A program made the translations under genes and the position numbers. From Nocardia stercoris (GTDB lineage: Bacteria > Actinomycetota > Actinomycetes > Mycobacteriales > Mycobacteriaceae): DNA of 64,000 bases. Within the stretch, counting starts at the first letter, position 1; every line of letters starts with the position of its first letter. Location: NCBI RefSeq assembly GCF_003696265.1, contig NZ_RFFH01000008.1:62001-126000 (forward strand), given 5' to 3'. Positions 26,546-33,872 of the stretch are shown piece after piece. The notes beneath the pieces are model-generated. The model ran no database searches and was not told the origin of the DNA. It saw only the letters and a list, made by a program, of their open reading frames with translations.

Positions 26546-26818
26546 CTACCGCCGGGTGCGCATCATGTCGCGGACCAGGCGGCAGGTCTTGTCCGACGGA
26601 GGATGGATGCCGACCAGGCTGGCGGTGCGGCGGATGGTGTCGTTGTCGGCCAGGTCGGCGCGATAGACCCCGGATTCGAGCAGGGCGATGGCGAGCCGCA
26701 TCGCCTTCAACCGGCGGTTGTGCATGACGTACCAGGAGCGCGGGCGGCCGGCCGGCAGCTTGTGCTTGGTCAGCGGACGGTACGGACGGTCGATGATCGT
26801 GGGCTCGGTGGTGGCCAC
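26546..26818 (-). CDS. Small basic protein of unknown function between hemD and hemB
   Basis: Protein of 90 residues, basic and without signal or membrane segments. It contains IDRPYRPLTKHKLPAGRPRS, WYVMHNRRLKAMRLAIALLE and a C-terminal SDKTCRLVRDMMRTRR; I recognise no domain. GGGAGG lies 5 nt before the GTG at 26818, which settles the start over longer frames. It is transcribed against the hem operon. A LexA-like box overlapping TATGAT lies 51-71 bp upstream (see 26869). The stop is 2 bp from the convergent hemD stop. Confidence 0.75.
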   Translation of the reverse strand: MATTEPTIIDRPYRPLTKHKLPAGRPRSWYVMHNRRLKAMRLAIALLESGVYRADLADNDTIRRTASLVGIHPPSDKTCRLVRDMMRTRR

Positions 26819-26868
26819 GGGATCCTCCCCTCGAAACAGGTGGCTCGAACCCGACGGCCGAACCACTG

Positions 26869-26889
26869 TCGAACATGTCTTCGATCATA
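26869..26889 (-). promoter_or_regulatory. LexA-like (SOS) box overlapping a -10 element
   Basis: TCGAACATGTCTTCGA (26869-26884) matches the actinobacterial SOS box TCGAAC-N4-GTTCGA at 11 of 12 positions. On the minus strand it directly abuts TATGAT (26889 to 26884), where a repressor would block RNA polymerase at the promoter of the 26818 gene. No good -35 is visible. Confidence 0.4.
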
Positions 26890-27031
26890 CCGGCGGGCAC
26901 CGACAAGTAGGGGACGAGAATCGTTGCCGCAGACCACTACCGGCCGTCGGCTCCCCTCACGTGTGCCGCGTCGAGGGGGATGGATCTGCGATGATCCCCA
27001 CTCGGCCGTGCGACCGGTTCCGCGGAAGCGG

Positions 27032-27037
27032 TACTGT
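27032..27037 (+). promoter_or_regulatory. -10 element TACTGT of leaderless hemB
   Basis: TACTGT ends 7 nt before the hemB ATG (27044), and no Shine-Dalgarno is present. hemB therefore appears to have its own promoter, separate from the Rex-controlled rex-hemACD unit. Confidence 0.5.
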
Positions 27038-27043
27038 GCGGAT

Positions 27044-28021
27044 ATGACTGGAATCGACCGCCCCCGGCGGTTGCGGCGGACGCCTGCCATGCGTCGCTTG
27101 GTCGCCGAAACATCCCTCGAGCCAAGGCAATTGGTCCTCCCGATGTTCGTCGCCGACGGCCTCGACGGGCCGCGCGACATCAGCTCGATGCCGGGCGTGC
27201 AACAACATTCGATCGACTCGCTGTGCAAGGCCGCCGACGCGGCGGTCACGGCCGGTGTCGGCGGGCTCATGATCTTCGGTGTGCCCAAGCCCGAGGACAA
27301 GGACGCGAACGGCACCCAGGCCAGCGACCCGGACGGCATCCTCAACCGCGCCCTGCGCCGACTGTCCGCCGAAGTCGGTGACGCCACCGTCCTGATGGCC
27401 GACACCTGCCTCGACGAGTTCACCGACCACGGCCACTGCGGTGTGCTCGCCGCCGACGGCTCGGTCGACAACGACGCCACCCTGGACCGCTATGTCGAGA
27501 TGGCCCGTGCCCAGGCCGCGGCCGGCGCGCACCTGCTCGGCGCCAGCGGCATGATGGACGGCCAGGTCGGCGCGATCCGGCTCGGCCTCGACTCCGAGGG
27601 TTTCGCCGACACCGGCATCCTCGCCTACGCCGCCAAGTACGCCTCCGCCTTCTACGGGCCCTTCCGCGAGGCCGTCGGTTCCTCACTGCAGGGCGACCGC
27701 CGCACCTACCAGCAGGATCCGGCCAACCGCCGCGAGGCGATCCGCGAACTGGACCTGGATCTGGCCGAGGGCGCCGACATCGTCATGGTCAAGCCGGCCA
27801 TGTCGTACCTGGACATCCTGCGCGAGGTCGCCGACCGTTCCACGGTCCCGGTCTCGGCGTACCAGATCTCCGGCGAGTACGCGATGATCACCGCCGCCGC
27901 CGAACGCGGCTGGATCGACCGTCGCGGCGCGATCCTGGAGTCGCTGTTGAGCATCCGCCGGGCGGGCGCCGACATCGTGCTCACCTACTGGGCGGCCGAG
28001 GCCGCGCATTGGCTGGTGTGA
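27044..28021 (+). CDS. hemB: Delta-aminolevulinic acid dehydratase (porphobilinogen synthase)
   Basis: Condenses two 5-aminolevulinates to porphobilinogen. It has 325 residues. RPRRLRRTPAMRRLVAET, LVLPMFVADGL and ISSMPGVQQHS form the N-terminal arm; the metal region reads DTCLDEFTDHGHCGV with Cys at two positions of the zinc-type site; Schiff-base Lys residues are in AAKYASAFYGPFR and MVKPAMSYLDI. These assign it with confidence; metal preference is not decided here. Ends GTGTGA, where the GTG is the start of the next gene. Confidence 0.97.
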   Translation: MTGIDRPRRLRRTPAMRRLVAETSLEPRQLVLPMFVADGLDGPRDISSMPGVQQHSIDSLCKAADAAVTAGVGGLMIFGVPKPEDKDANGTQASDPDGILNRALRRLSAEVGDATVLMADTCLDEFTDHGHCGVLAADGSVDNDATLDRYVEMARAQAAAGAHLLGASGMMDGQVGAIRLGLDSEGFADTGILAYAAKYASAFYGPFREAVGSSLQGDRRTYQQDPANRREAIRELDLDLAEGADIVMVKPAMSYLDILREVADRSTVPVSAYQISGEYAMITAAAERGWIDRRGAILESLLSIRRAGADIVLTYWAAEAAHWLV

Positions 28022-28569
28022 CGAATCAGGTGACCCAGTGGCATCCGCCGGCGGACCCCGCGGCACGACCGGAAGGCCCGCCGGCGCAGCCGGAGGACGT
28101 GCGCACCGCGGTCCTGCTGTGGCAGGGCGCGATCGCGGCCGGTGTGGTCCGGGTGCTCGCCGGCGCGGCGACGATCTTCGCCAACCGGAACAGCCTGGCC
28201 CAGCAGGGCCTGGAACAGCAGGACATGACTCCCGAGCAGGTCGGGTTCTGGGCCGGGTTCGCCGCCATCGCCATGGCGGTGATCGGCCTGGCGCTGATCG
28301 TCGGCGTCGCGGGTGTGGTCGCGCAGCTGTCCCGCGGCCGGTTGTGGGCCCGTGGGCTGGCCGACGGGCTGGGTGTGCTGGCGGTGTTCGGCGCGATCGG
28401 CACGTTGCTGGGCGGCCTGGCCGGCGCGGACGCCGGGATCATCGGCGGCGGGCTCGGCAACCTGGTGTCCGGTGGTGCGGCCATCCTGCAGGGCGTCCTG
28501 CTCGGTGGTGCCGTATTCCTTTGTCACCGAAAGGATTCCGAGATCTGGTTCCGTGCTGTCGGGCGGTGA
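28018..28569 (+). CDS. Four-helix membrane protein of unknown function
   Basis: Protein of 183 residues. A Pro-rich cytoplasmic N-terminus (residues 1-30) is followed by hydrophobic segments near residues 34-52, 78-100, 110-130 and 140-160 (for example FAAIAMAVIGLALIVGVAGVV and LGVLAVFGAIGTLLGGLAG). The GTG at 28018 overlaps the hemB stop by four bases (GTGTGA), so it is coupled to hemB. Membrane proteins lie in the same place in mycobacteria (Rv0513/Rv0514). A role tied to haem is suggested only by position. Confidence 0.75.
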   Translation: MTNQVTQWHPPADPAARPEGPPAQPEDVRTAVLLWQGAIAAGVVRVLAGAATIFANRNSLAQQGLEQQDMTPEQVGFWAGFAAIAMAVIGLALIVGVAGVVAQLSRGRLWARGLADGLGVLAVFGAIGTLLGGLAGADAGIIGGGLGNLVSGGAAILQGVLLGGAVFLCHRKDSEIWFRAVGR

Positions 28570-28694
28570 GAGCGGAACCGAATTTGTCCCCGCGGCGCGG
28601 CGCAGTATGGTGAAACCAGTCACAACGGCTGGGCGAGAACGTTGATGGGCATCCGGAAGTTCCCAGATCACCTCCGGAAAGATCGGAGGCAACG

Positions 28695-28814
28695 GTGCGT
28701 ACGGTCGAGCATCAGGTGTCGAGCCTGCGGCGCGAGCTGGTCTTCCTCGCGATCGTGGCCGCGTGCGGGCTGCTCATGCTCGCCGCGCTGATCATGCCGG
28801 GGCTGACTCGCTGA
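28695..28814 (+). CDS. Single-helix small membrane protein (39 residues)
   Basis: Short gene with a strong ribosome site (GGAGG, 5 nt before GTG). The product begins MRTVEHQVSSLRRELVFLAI and continues as a hydrophobic helix (VAACGLLMLAALIMPGL) ending in Thr-Arg: one transmembrane segment with a basic, probably cytoplasmic, N-terminus. The next gene starts 2 bp after its stop, which supports real translation. No homologue is recognised by eye. It could be a regulator or assembly partner of the larger membrane protein downstream. Confidence 0.65.
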   Translation: MRTVEHQVSSLRRELVFLAIVAACGLLMLAALIMPGLTR

Positions 28815-28816
28815 TC

Positions 28817-29533
28817 GTGGTTTCGTCGCAGGTACCGAGGTTCGCCGAGCCGGGCGCGCGCTGGCGCACGGTCGCGTACGGCCCGGTGCTGTGCCTGATC
28901 GTGCTGATCGGCGACCTCCTGGTCACGCACCGCGTCCACTGGTTCGGCCTGACCTTCTGCGCCCTGCTGCTGGCCGGGTTCGTCTCGCTGCAGGTGGTCG
29001 CGGGCCGGCGGCACGCGAGCGTGGAACTCACCGACACCGCCCTGCGCGACGGTACCGAGGTACTCGACCTGGCCGATATCGCGGAGATCCTGCCGCCGCG
29101 CGACGAGGACTCCCACGACGAGGAGAAATGGGAGTCCGCCCGCGCGCTCGGCGAGCTGAGCGGGGTGCCGCGCCGGCGGACGGGGATCGGCCTGCTGCTG
29201 CGCAGCGGCGGCATGGTGCAGGCCTGGGCCCGCGATCACCACACACTGCGGGCCGAGCTGGAAGCCGCGCTCGTCGGCCGCGCGGCAGCGGAACCCGGTC
29301 CGGACAGCGCCGCCGTCGAATCCGCGGTTCTCGCCCGAGACGCAGCCTCAGCCGAATCCGCGGTTGTCGCTCGAGACGCAGCCCCAGCCGAATCCGCTGG
29401 TGCCGCTCGAGACGCAGCCCCAGCCGAATCCGCTGGTGCCGCAGCCGAATCCGCGGCCGGTACCGCAGGTGAGACCGGCGACATCGCCGGCAGCGCCCCG
29501 GAATCCGACTCCGGCGAGCAGCAGGCGCAGTGA
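28817..29533 (+). CDS. Membrane protein with DUF3093-like core and Ala-rich repeat tail
   Basis: Protein of 238 residues. The core has two transmembrane helices (about residues 20-40 and 48-66: VLCLIVLIGDLLVTH and LTFCALLLAGFVSLQVV), followed by a soluble module with strands around ASVELTDTALRDGTEVLDLA and GIGLLLRSGGMVQAWARDH, similar to actinobacterial DUF3093-type proteins (tentative). From about residue 160 the chain is Ala/Glu/Ser-rich and includes three copies of a 12-residue unit (RDAAPAESAGAA type). The GTG at 28817 follows the 39-codon gene by 2 bp. Its stop overlaps the next start (GTGA). Confidence 0.72.
   Translation: MVSSQVPRFAEPGARWRTVAYGPVLCLIVLIGDLLVTHRVHWFGLTFCALLLAGFVSLQVVAGRRHASVELTDTALRDGTEVLDLADIAEILPPRDEDSHDEEKWESARALGELSGVPRRRTGIGLLLRSGGMVQAWARDHHTLRAELEAALVGRAAAEPGPDSAAVESAVLARDAASAESAVVARDAAPAESAGAARDAAPAESAGAAAESAAGTAGETGDIAGSAPESDSGEQQAQ
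29336..29443 (+). repeat. 36-bp tandem repeat, three copies, in frame
   Basis: Units 29336-29371, 29372-29407 and 29408-29443 each encode RDAA(S/P)AESA(V/G)(V/A)A. Copies 2 and 3 differ only in the last base, indicating recent expansion by whole-codon slippage. A partial unit follows. Confidence 0.85.
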
Positions 29534-29763
29534 CCCGGACCAGGTGGATCCTCGCCGACCTGACGGTCCTGATCGTCGGTGTCGCGGCCGCGCTCGTGTG
29601 CTCCCGGCTCGGCGTCCGGACCAGCGAATTCCCCGCTGTCGGCGATCAACCCGCCTTCACCGCGACCCGCTACGTCGGCCCCTGGCTCGGGTCGGCGGCC
29701 GCCCTCGGGACGCTCGCCGGGGTGGCGCTGATCGACCTGTGCGACCGGCTGCTGAATCGCTGA
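29530..29763 (+). CDS. Small two-helix membrane protein (Rv0514-like)
   Basis: Protein of 77 residues with two hydrophobic segments (WILADLTVLIVGVAAALVC and GSAAALGTLAGVALIDLC) and a short soluble loop between. GTGA overlap with the preceding gene couples translation. Its position at the end of the hemB-membrane gene run matches M. tuberculosis Rv0514. Function unknown. Confidence 0.7.
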   Translation: MTRTRWILADLTVLIVGVAAALVCSRLGVRTSEFPAVGDQPAFTATRYVGPWLGSAAALGTLAGVALIDLCDRLLNR

Positions 29764-29773
29764 ACCGGGCCGC

Positions 29774-30163
29774 TCAGTGCTGCCAGTGCTCGTAGATGTC
29801 GAGGATGCGCGGGCCGTGCGAGCCCGGGGCGTCGAGGTAGATGGTGACGGTGCCGTCCGGGTGCGCGGCCGGTTCCATGATCACCTGCCGCATCGAGGCG
29901 TGCACCCCGCCGTTGGGGTCGCGGTCGAGCTGAGTGTCGGGCTGCAGGCCGGCGCCCAGGTGGCTGGGGGACACCACCATGCTCAGTAGTGCCGGGATCG
30001 GGCCGTCGGCCAGCGCGACCGTCTCGTCGTGGGTGAGGTTCACCCCGATCCGGCCCTGATCCGGCTGGCTGACGGGTTCCAGCGCACTCGCCGTGCCCGT
30101 TCCGGCCAGGATGGCGCACACCGGCAACGCTCCGATGGCCACGCTCAGCAGGACTTTCCGCAT
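29774..30163 (-). CDS. Secreted protein of unknown function
   Basis: Protein of 129 residues with a Sec signal peptide (MRKVLLSVAIGALPVCAILA, cleavage probably after ASA near residue 27). The mature part is acidic, contains GRIGVNLTHDETVALADG and DPNGGVHASMRQVIMEP, and has no cysteine. The pattern (an N-terminal INLT/LTHDE segment and a C-terminal DIYEHWQ) resembles small exported proteins widespread in Nocardia and Streptomyces, but no domain is known to me. GGAGG lies 5 nt before the ATG at 30163, fixing the start. Convergent with the small membrane gene. Confidence 0.7.
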   Translation of the reverse strand: MRKVLLSVAIGALPVCAILAGTGTASALEPVSQPDQGRIGVNLTHDETVALADGPIPALLSMVVSPSHLGAGLQPDTQLDRDPNGGVHASMRQVIMEPAAHPDGTVTIYLDAPGSHGPRILDIYEHWQH

Positions 30164-30326
30164 GAGAACCTCCGCCCGTTCGAACCGGAATGAACGGATC
30201 GAGGGTATGCGGCGGCAACCGCGCAGCGACCGATTGACGAATATCGTGCCCCGGCGTGTTGTCGCGTGCCACACTCTCCTACACCCTGTCGCAGACCGGT
30301 GCGGCCGGGCTGCGACACTGGGAGCC

Positions 30327-31658
30327 GTGAGTTCTTCTCCGTGCGCAACGCAGGTGCCGGTGTCCGCTCAGCTCTTCGAACGTGCCGCCGCGATCATTCC
30401 GGGCGGGGTCAACTCGCCGGTGCGCGCGTTCAAGTCGGTGGGTGGTACCCCGCGTTTCATCACCTCCGCCCAGGGCTGCCATCTGACCGACGCCGACGGG
30501 GTCGACTATGTCGATCTGGTGTGTTCGTGGGGGCCGATGATTCTCGGCCACGCGCATCCGGCAGTGGTGGAGGCGGTGCAGCGGGCCGCGACCGGCGGGC
30601 TGTCGTTCGGTGCGCCGACCGAGGCGGAGATCGTGCTGGCCGAGACGATCGCCGAGCGGGTGTCGCCGGTCGAGCGGGTGCGGCTGGTCAGTTCCGGGAC
30701 CGAGGCGACCATGAGCGCGGTCCGGCTGGCGCGCGGGTTCACCGGGCGCAGCAAGATCATCAAGTTTTCCGGTTGCTACCACGGGCACGTGGACGCGCTG
30801 CTCGCCGACGCCGGCTCGGGCGTCGCGACGCTGGGCCTGCCCACCTCGCCGGGCGTCACCGGCGCGCAAGCGAGCGACACGCTGGTCCTGCCCTACAACG
30901 ACCTCGACGCCGTGGCTGCCGCGTTCGCCGCGCACCCCGGTGAGATCGCCTGTGTGATCACCGAAGCCGCCGCCGGCAACATGGGCGCGGTCGCGCCGGT
31001 CCCGGGTTTCAACGCGGGCCTGCGCAAGCTCACTGCCGACAACGGCGCCCTGCTGATCATGGACGAGGTGATGACCGGCTTCCGGGTCAGCCGTTCCGGC
31101 TGGTTCGGGCGCGACGGCGTCGCCGGCGACCTGTACACCTTCGGCAAGGTGATGAGCGGTGGCCTGCCCGCCGCCGCGTTCGGTGGCCGCGCCGACATCA
31201 TGAACCACCTCGCGCCGAACGGCCCGGTCTATCAGGCGGGCACCCTGTCCGGGAACCCGGTCGCGGTCGCCGCCGGCCTGGCCACGCTGCGTGCCGCCGA
31301 CGACGCGGTGTACGCGGCACTGGACCGCAACGCCGACCGGCTGGGCGCGCTGTTCACCGAGGCGCTGGTGGCGGCCGGTGTGCCGCACCAGGTCCAATTC
31401 GCGGGCAATATGGTGAGCGTGTTCTTCGCCGATCAGCCGGTGACCGACTACGCAGGCGCCAAGGCAAGCCAGACCTGGCGCTACCCAGCCTTCTTCCACG
31501 CCCTGCTCGATCGAGGGGTGTACGCGCCGCCGAGCGCGTTCGAGGCCTGGTTCGTGTCGGCCGCGCTCGACGAGGACGCATTCGACCGCATCGCCACCGC
31601 TCTGCCTGCCGCGGCCGCGGCAGCGGCGGCCGCCACACCCGAAGGACCCAGCGCGTGA
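30327..31658 (+). CDS. hemL: Glutamate-1-semialdehyde 2,1-aminomutase
   Basis: Pyridoxal-phosphate enzyme converting glutamate-1-semialdehyde to 5-aminolevulinate, the step after HemA. It has 443 residues. IPGGVNSPVRAFKSVGGTP is the family N-terminus; CSWGPMILGHAHP, SSGTEATMSAVRLARG, FSGCYHGHVDALL and MDEVMTGFRVS are conserved, and PLP Lys274 lies in YTFGKVMSGGLP. The Ala-rich C-tail is not conserved. GACACT ends 8 nt before the GTG, a possible -10 for a leaderless start. Heads the run hemL-histidine phosphatase-TlpA-CcdA-ResB-CcsB; its stop overlaps the next start (GTGA). Confidence 0.97.
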   Translation: MSSSPCATQVPVSAQLFERAAAIIPGGVNSPVRAFKSVGGTPRFITSAQGCHLTDADGVDYVDLVCSWGPMILGHAHPAVVEAVQRAATGGLSFGAPTEAEIVLAETIAERVSPVERVRLVSSGTEATMSAVRLARGFTGRSKIIKFSGCYHGHVDALLADAGSGVATLGLPTSPGVTGAQASDTLVLPYNDLDAVAAAFAAHPGEIACVITEAAAGNMGAVAPVPGFNAGLRKLTADNGALLIMDEVMTGFRVSRSGWFGRDGVAGDLYTFGKVMSGGLPAAAFGGRADIMNHLAPNGPVYQAGTLSGNPVAVAAGLATLRAADDAVYAALDRNADRLGALFTEALVAAGVPHQVQFAGNMVSVFFADQPVTDYAGAKASQTWRYPAFFHALLDRGVYAPPSAFEAWFVSAALDEDAFDRIATALPAAAAAAAAATPEGPSA

Positions 31659-32359
31659 CCGATCCTCAGCTCGAATCCGGCGTCATCCCTTCCGAGATCC
31701 CGGCGCTCGACCCGCAGCCGCTGCCCGCCGACCTGGAAACGATCGTGCATGTGATGCGGCACGGCGAGGTCTACAACCCGAAGGGCATCCTCTACGGCCG
31801 TCTGCCCGGCTTCACCCTGGCCGAGAACGGCCGCAACCAGGCGACGATGGTCGCGAAGGCCCTGTCCGACCACGACATCGCGCTGGTGGTGGCGTCTCCG
31901 CTGCAGCGCGCGCAGGAGACGGCCGCGCCGATCGCCGCCGAACACGGCTTGGCGGTGCGCACCGACGACAACCTGATCGAGGCCGGCAACACCTTCGAGG
32001 GCCTGCGGGTCTCGGTCGGTGACGGCGCGCTGCGCAAGCCGCGGCACTGGTGGAAGCTGCGCGACCCGTTCACCCCGTCGTGGGGTGAGCCGTACCTGCA
32101 GATCGCGCACCGCATGCTGGCCGCGGTGAACAAGGCGCGCGCGGAAGCGATCGGGCACGAGGCGGTGCTGGTGTCGCATCAGCTGCCGGTGTGGACGCTG
32201 CGCCGTTTCCTGGAGGGCAAGCGGCTCTGGCACGACCCCCGCAACCGGCAGTGTTCGCTGGCGTCGGTGACCTCGCTGGTCTACCTGGGCGACACCCTCG
32301 TCGACATCGTGTACTCCGAGCCCGCGGGGGCGTCGGATCCTCAGGTGACCGGGGCGTGA
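31655..32359 (+). CDS. Histidine phosphatase family protein (Rv0525-like)
   Basis: Protein of 234 residues with the phosphoglycerate mutase/acid phosphatase fold. VMRHGEVYNP carries the RHG phosphohistidine motif near residue 35; LVVASPLQRAQETAAP, a Glu in NLIEAG and VLVSHQLPV with the second His complete the active site. The substrate is unknown; it is not the glycolytic mutase, which is at 4506. Coupled to hemL by GTGA. Its TGA stop is also the first stop-codon position of the palindromic element E1 (32354-32416). Confidence 0.88.
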   Translation: MTDPQLESGVIPSEIPALDPQPLPADLETIVHVMRHGEVYNPKGILYGRLPGFTLAENGRNQATMVAKALSDHDIALVVASPLQRAQETAAPIAAEHGLAVRTDDNLIEAGNTFEGLRVSVGDGALRKPRHWWKLRDPFTPSWGEPYLQIAHRMLAAVNKARAEAIGHEAVLVSHQLPVWTLRRFLEGKRLWHDPRNRQCSLASVTSLVYLGDTLVDIVYSEPAGASDPQVTGA

Positions 32360-32416
32360 GCGGTCAAGGGCCGGAGGCGGTAGCGAAGCGTGACCACGCA
32401 GGCCCTCCGCTCACGC
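32354..32416 (+). repeat. Stop-codon-linked palindromic element, copy E1
   Basis: A 63-bp inverted-repeat element. The arm GCGTGAGCGG plus AGGGCC (32354-32372, 3-nt bulge) pairs with GGCCCTCCGCTCACGC (32401-32416); an inner palindrome-like GCGTGACCACGC lies within. It begins at the last sense codon and TGA of the histidine phosphatase gene and ends 14 nt before the tlpA-like start. A copy in the same gene-relative orientation is at 43681-43736; 26 consecutive bases are identical. Confidence 0.8.
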
Positions 32417-32430
32417 CTCATCGACACAGC

Positions 32431-33060
32431 GTGAGCGGGCGGGGGCCGGCGTCGGGTTTCGGGCGGTACGTGCGGGTGGTCGCGGCGGCGGCTGCTGTCG
32501 TCGCGGTGGTCGCGGGGTGTTCGTCCGCCGGTAAGGACGCGGTGGCGACCGGCGGCACCTTCGATTTCGTGTCGCCCGGCGGCAAGACCGACATCAGCTA
32601 CGACCCGCCGGCCTCGCGCGGGACGATCGGTAACCTCTCCGGACCCGATCTGATGACCAAAGGTAAGACCACCGGTATCGCGGACTTCCCGAATCAGGTT
32701 GTGGTGCTGAACATTTGGGGCCAATGGTGTGGCCCGTGCCGCGGTGAGGCGCCGGCGCTGCAGCAGGTGTACGAGAAGTCGAAGGACCGCGGGGTCGCGT
32801 TCCTGGGTGTCAATGTCCGGGATCCGCAGCAGGACAAGGCGCAGGACTTCGTGACCAGCTTCCACATCGGCTACCCGTCGATCTGGGATCCGGCGATGCG
32901 CACCCTGATCGCGCTCGGCGGCAAGTTCCCCACCAGCGTCATCCCGACCACGCTGATCCTGGATCGCAAGCACCGCGTGGCCGAGGTCTTCCTGCGTTCA
33001 CTGACCGCCGACGACCTGCAGCAGGCCGTCGACCGCATCGCGGCGGAGCCGGACCTGTGA
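32431..33060 (+). CDS. TlpA/ResA-family thiol-disulfide oxidoreductase lipoprotein
   Basis: Extracytoplasmic thioredoxin-like protein of 209 residues. A Val/Ala-rich signal with a lipobox (VVAGCSS, Cys near residue 30) predicts a lipid anchor. The redox site is IWGQWCGPCRGEAP (WCGPC) near residue 100, with the cis-Pro segment SVIPTTLI later. Expected role: reduction of apocytochrome c haem-binding cysteines using electrons from CcdA, encoded next. The GTG at 32431 follows element E1. Corresponds in position to M. tuberculosis Rv0526. The last codon overlaps ccdA (GTGA). Confidence 0.92.
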   Translation: MSGRGPASGFGRYVRVVAAAAAVVAVVAGCSSAGKDAVATGGTFDFVSPGGKTDISYDPPASRGTIGNLSGPDLMTKGKTTGIADFPNQVVVLNIWGQWCGPCRGEAPALQQVYEKSKDRGVAFLGVNVRDPQQDKAQDFVTSFHIGYPSIWDPAMRTLIALGGKFPTSVIPTTLILDRKHRVAEVFLRSLTADDLQQAVDRIAAEPDL

Positions 33061-33872
33061 CCGTCCTTGCCGACGTCGGCACCTCGTTCCAGCAGACCGC
33101 GGCCACCGGGCCGCTGGTGCTGGCGCTCGGCGCGTGCCTGCTGGCGGGACTCGTGTCGTTCGCGTCGCCGTGCGTGGTGCCGCTCGTCCCCGGCTACCTG
33201 TCGTATCTGGCCGGCCTGGTGGGCGCCGACGCGCCGCCGGCGACGGTCGGGCAGGCGCAGCGGACCGCGGTGGCGGAGAAGTCCGGTCGGCTGCGGGTCG
33301 CGGGCGCGGCGGGGTTGTTCGTGGCCGGGTTCACCGTGGTGTTCGTGCTGGCCTCGGTGACCGTGTTCGGCTTGATCCAGACGTTGAACGTGAATCGTGA
33401 TCTGCTGCAACGGATCGGCGGTGTGGTCACCATCGTGATGGGTCTGGCCTTCCTCGGCCTGGTCCCGGCGCTGCAGCGTGACACCCGTATGCATCCGCGG
33501 CGTATGACCGGCGTGCTCGGTGCGCCGCTGCTGGGGGCGGTGTTCGCGCTCGGCTGGACGCCGTGCCTGGGTCCGACGCTGTCGGGGGTGATGGCCGTAT
33601 CGGCCGGCACCGAGGGCACTACGGCCGTGCGCGGTGTCGTGTTGATCGTGGCCTACTGCCTCGGGTTGGGGCTGCCGTTCGTCGTGCTGGCGTTCGGTTC
33701 CGCGTCGGCCCTGCGCGGTGTGGGGTTCCTGCGCCGCCATTCCCGCACCATTCAGGTGATCGGCGGTGTGCTGCTGGTCGCGGTCGGCGTCGCGCTGGTG
33801 ACCGGCGTGTGGGACCAGTTCGTCGGCTATGTGCGCGACGTTTTCGTTGACCGAGTGACTCTCCCGATCTGA
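33057..33872 (+). CDS. ccdA: Cytochrome c biogenesis thiol transporter CcdA
   Basis: Polytopic membrane protein of 271 residues with about six transmembrane helices. The two redox Cys are in VSFASPCVVPLVPGYLSYLA (first helix) and LGWTPCLGPTLSG (fourth helix), the DsbD/CcdA signature. It passes reducing equivalents from cytoplasmic thioredoxin across the membrane to the TlpA-like lipoprotein. GTGA overlap with tlpA and 1-nt overlap with resB mean translational coupling in the cytochrome c maturation operon. Confidence 0.95.
   Translation: MTVLADVGTSFQQTAATGPLVLALGACLLAGLVSFASPCVVPLVPGYLSYLAGLVGADAPPATVGQAQRTAVAEKSGRLRVAGAAGLFVAGFTVVFVLASVTVFGLIQTLNVNRDLLQRIGGVVTIVMGLAFLGLVPALQRDTRMHPRRMTGVLGAPLLGAVFALGWTPCLGPTLSGVMAVSAGTEGTTAVRGVVLIVAYCLGLGLPFVVLAFGSASALRGVGFLRRHSRTIQVIGGVLLVAVGVALVTGVWDQFVGYVRDVFVDRVTLPI

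Noticed and set aside
24198..26906. 902-codon open frame on the minus strand opposite hemC and hemD
   Set aside because: Shadow of GC-rich codons on the other strand: the plus-strand genes have clear catalytic motifs and 4-nt overlaps, while the minus frame has His/Gly/Arg-rich sequence without domains.
29336..29443. Possible CRISPR-like repeat array
   Set aside because: Units are contiguous without spacers and stay in frame inside a coding region, so it is a coding tandem repeat.
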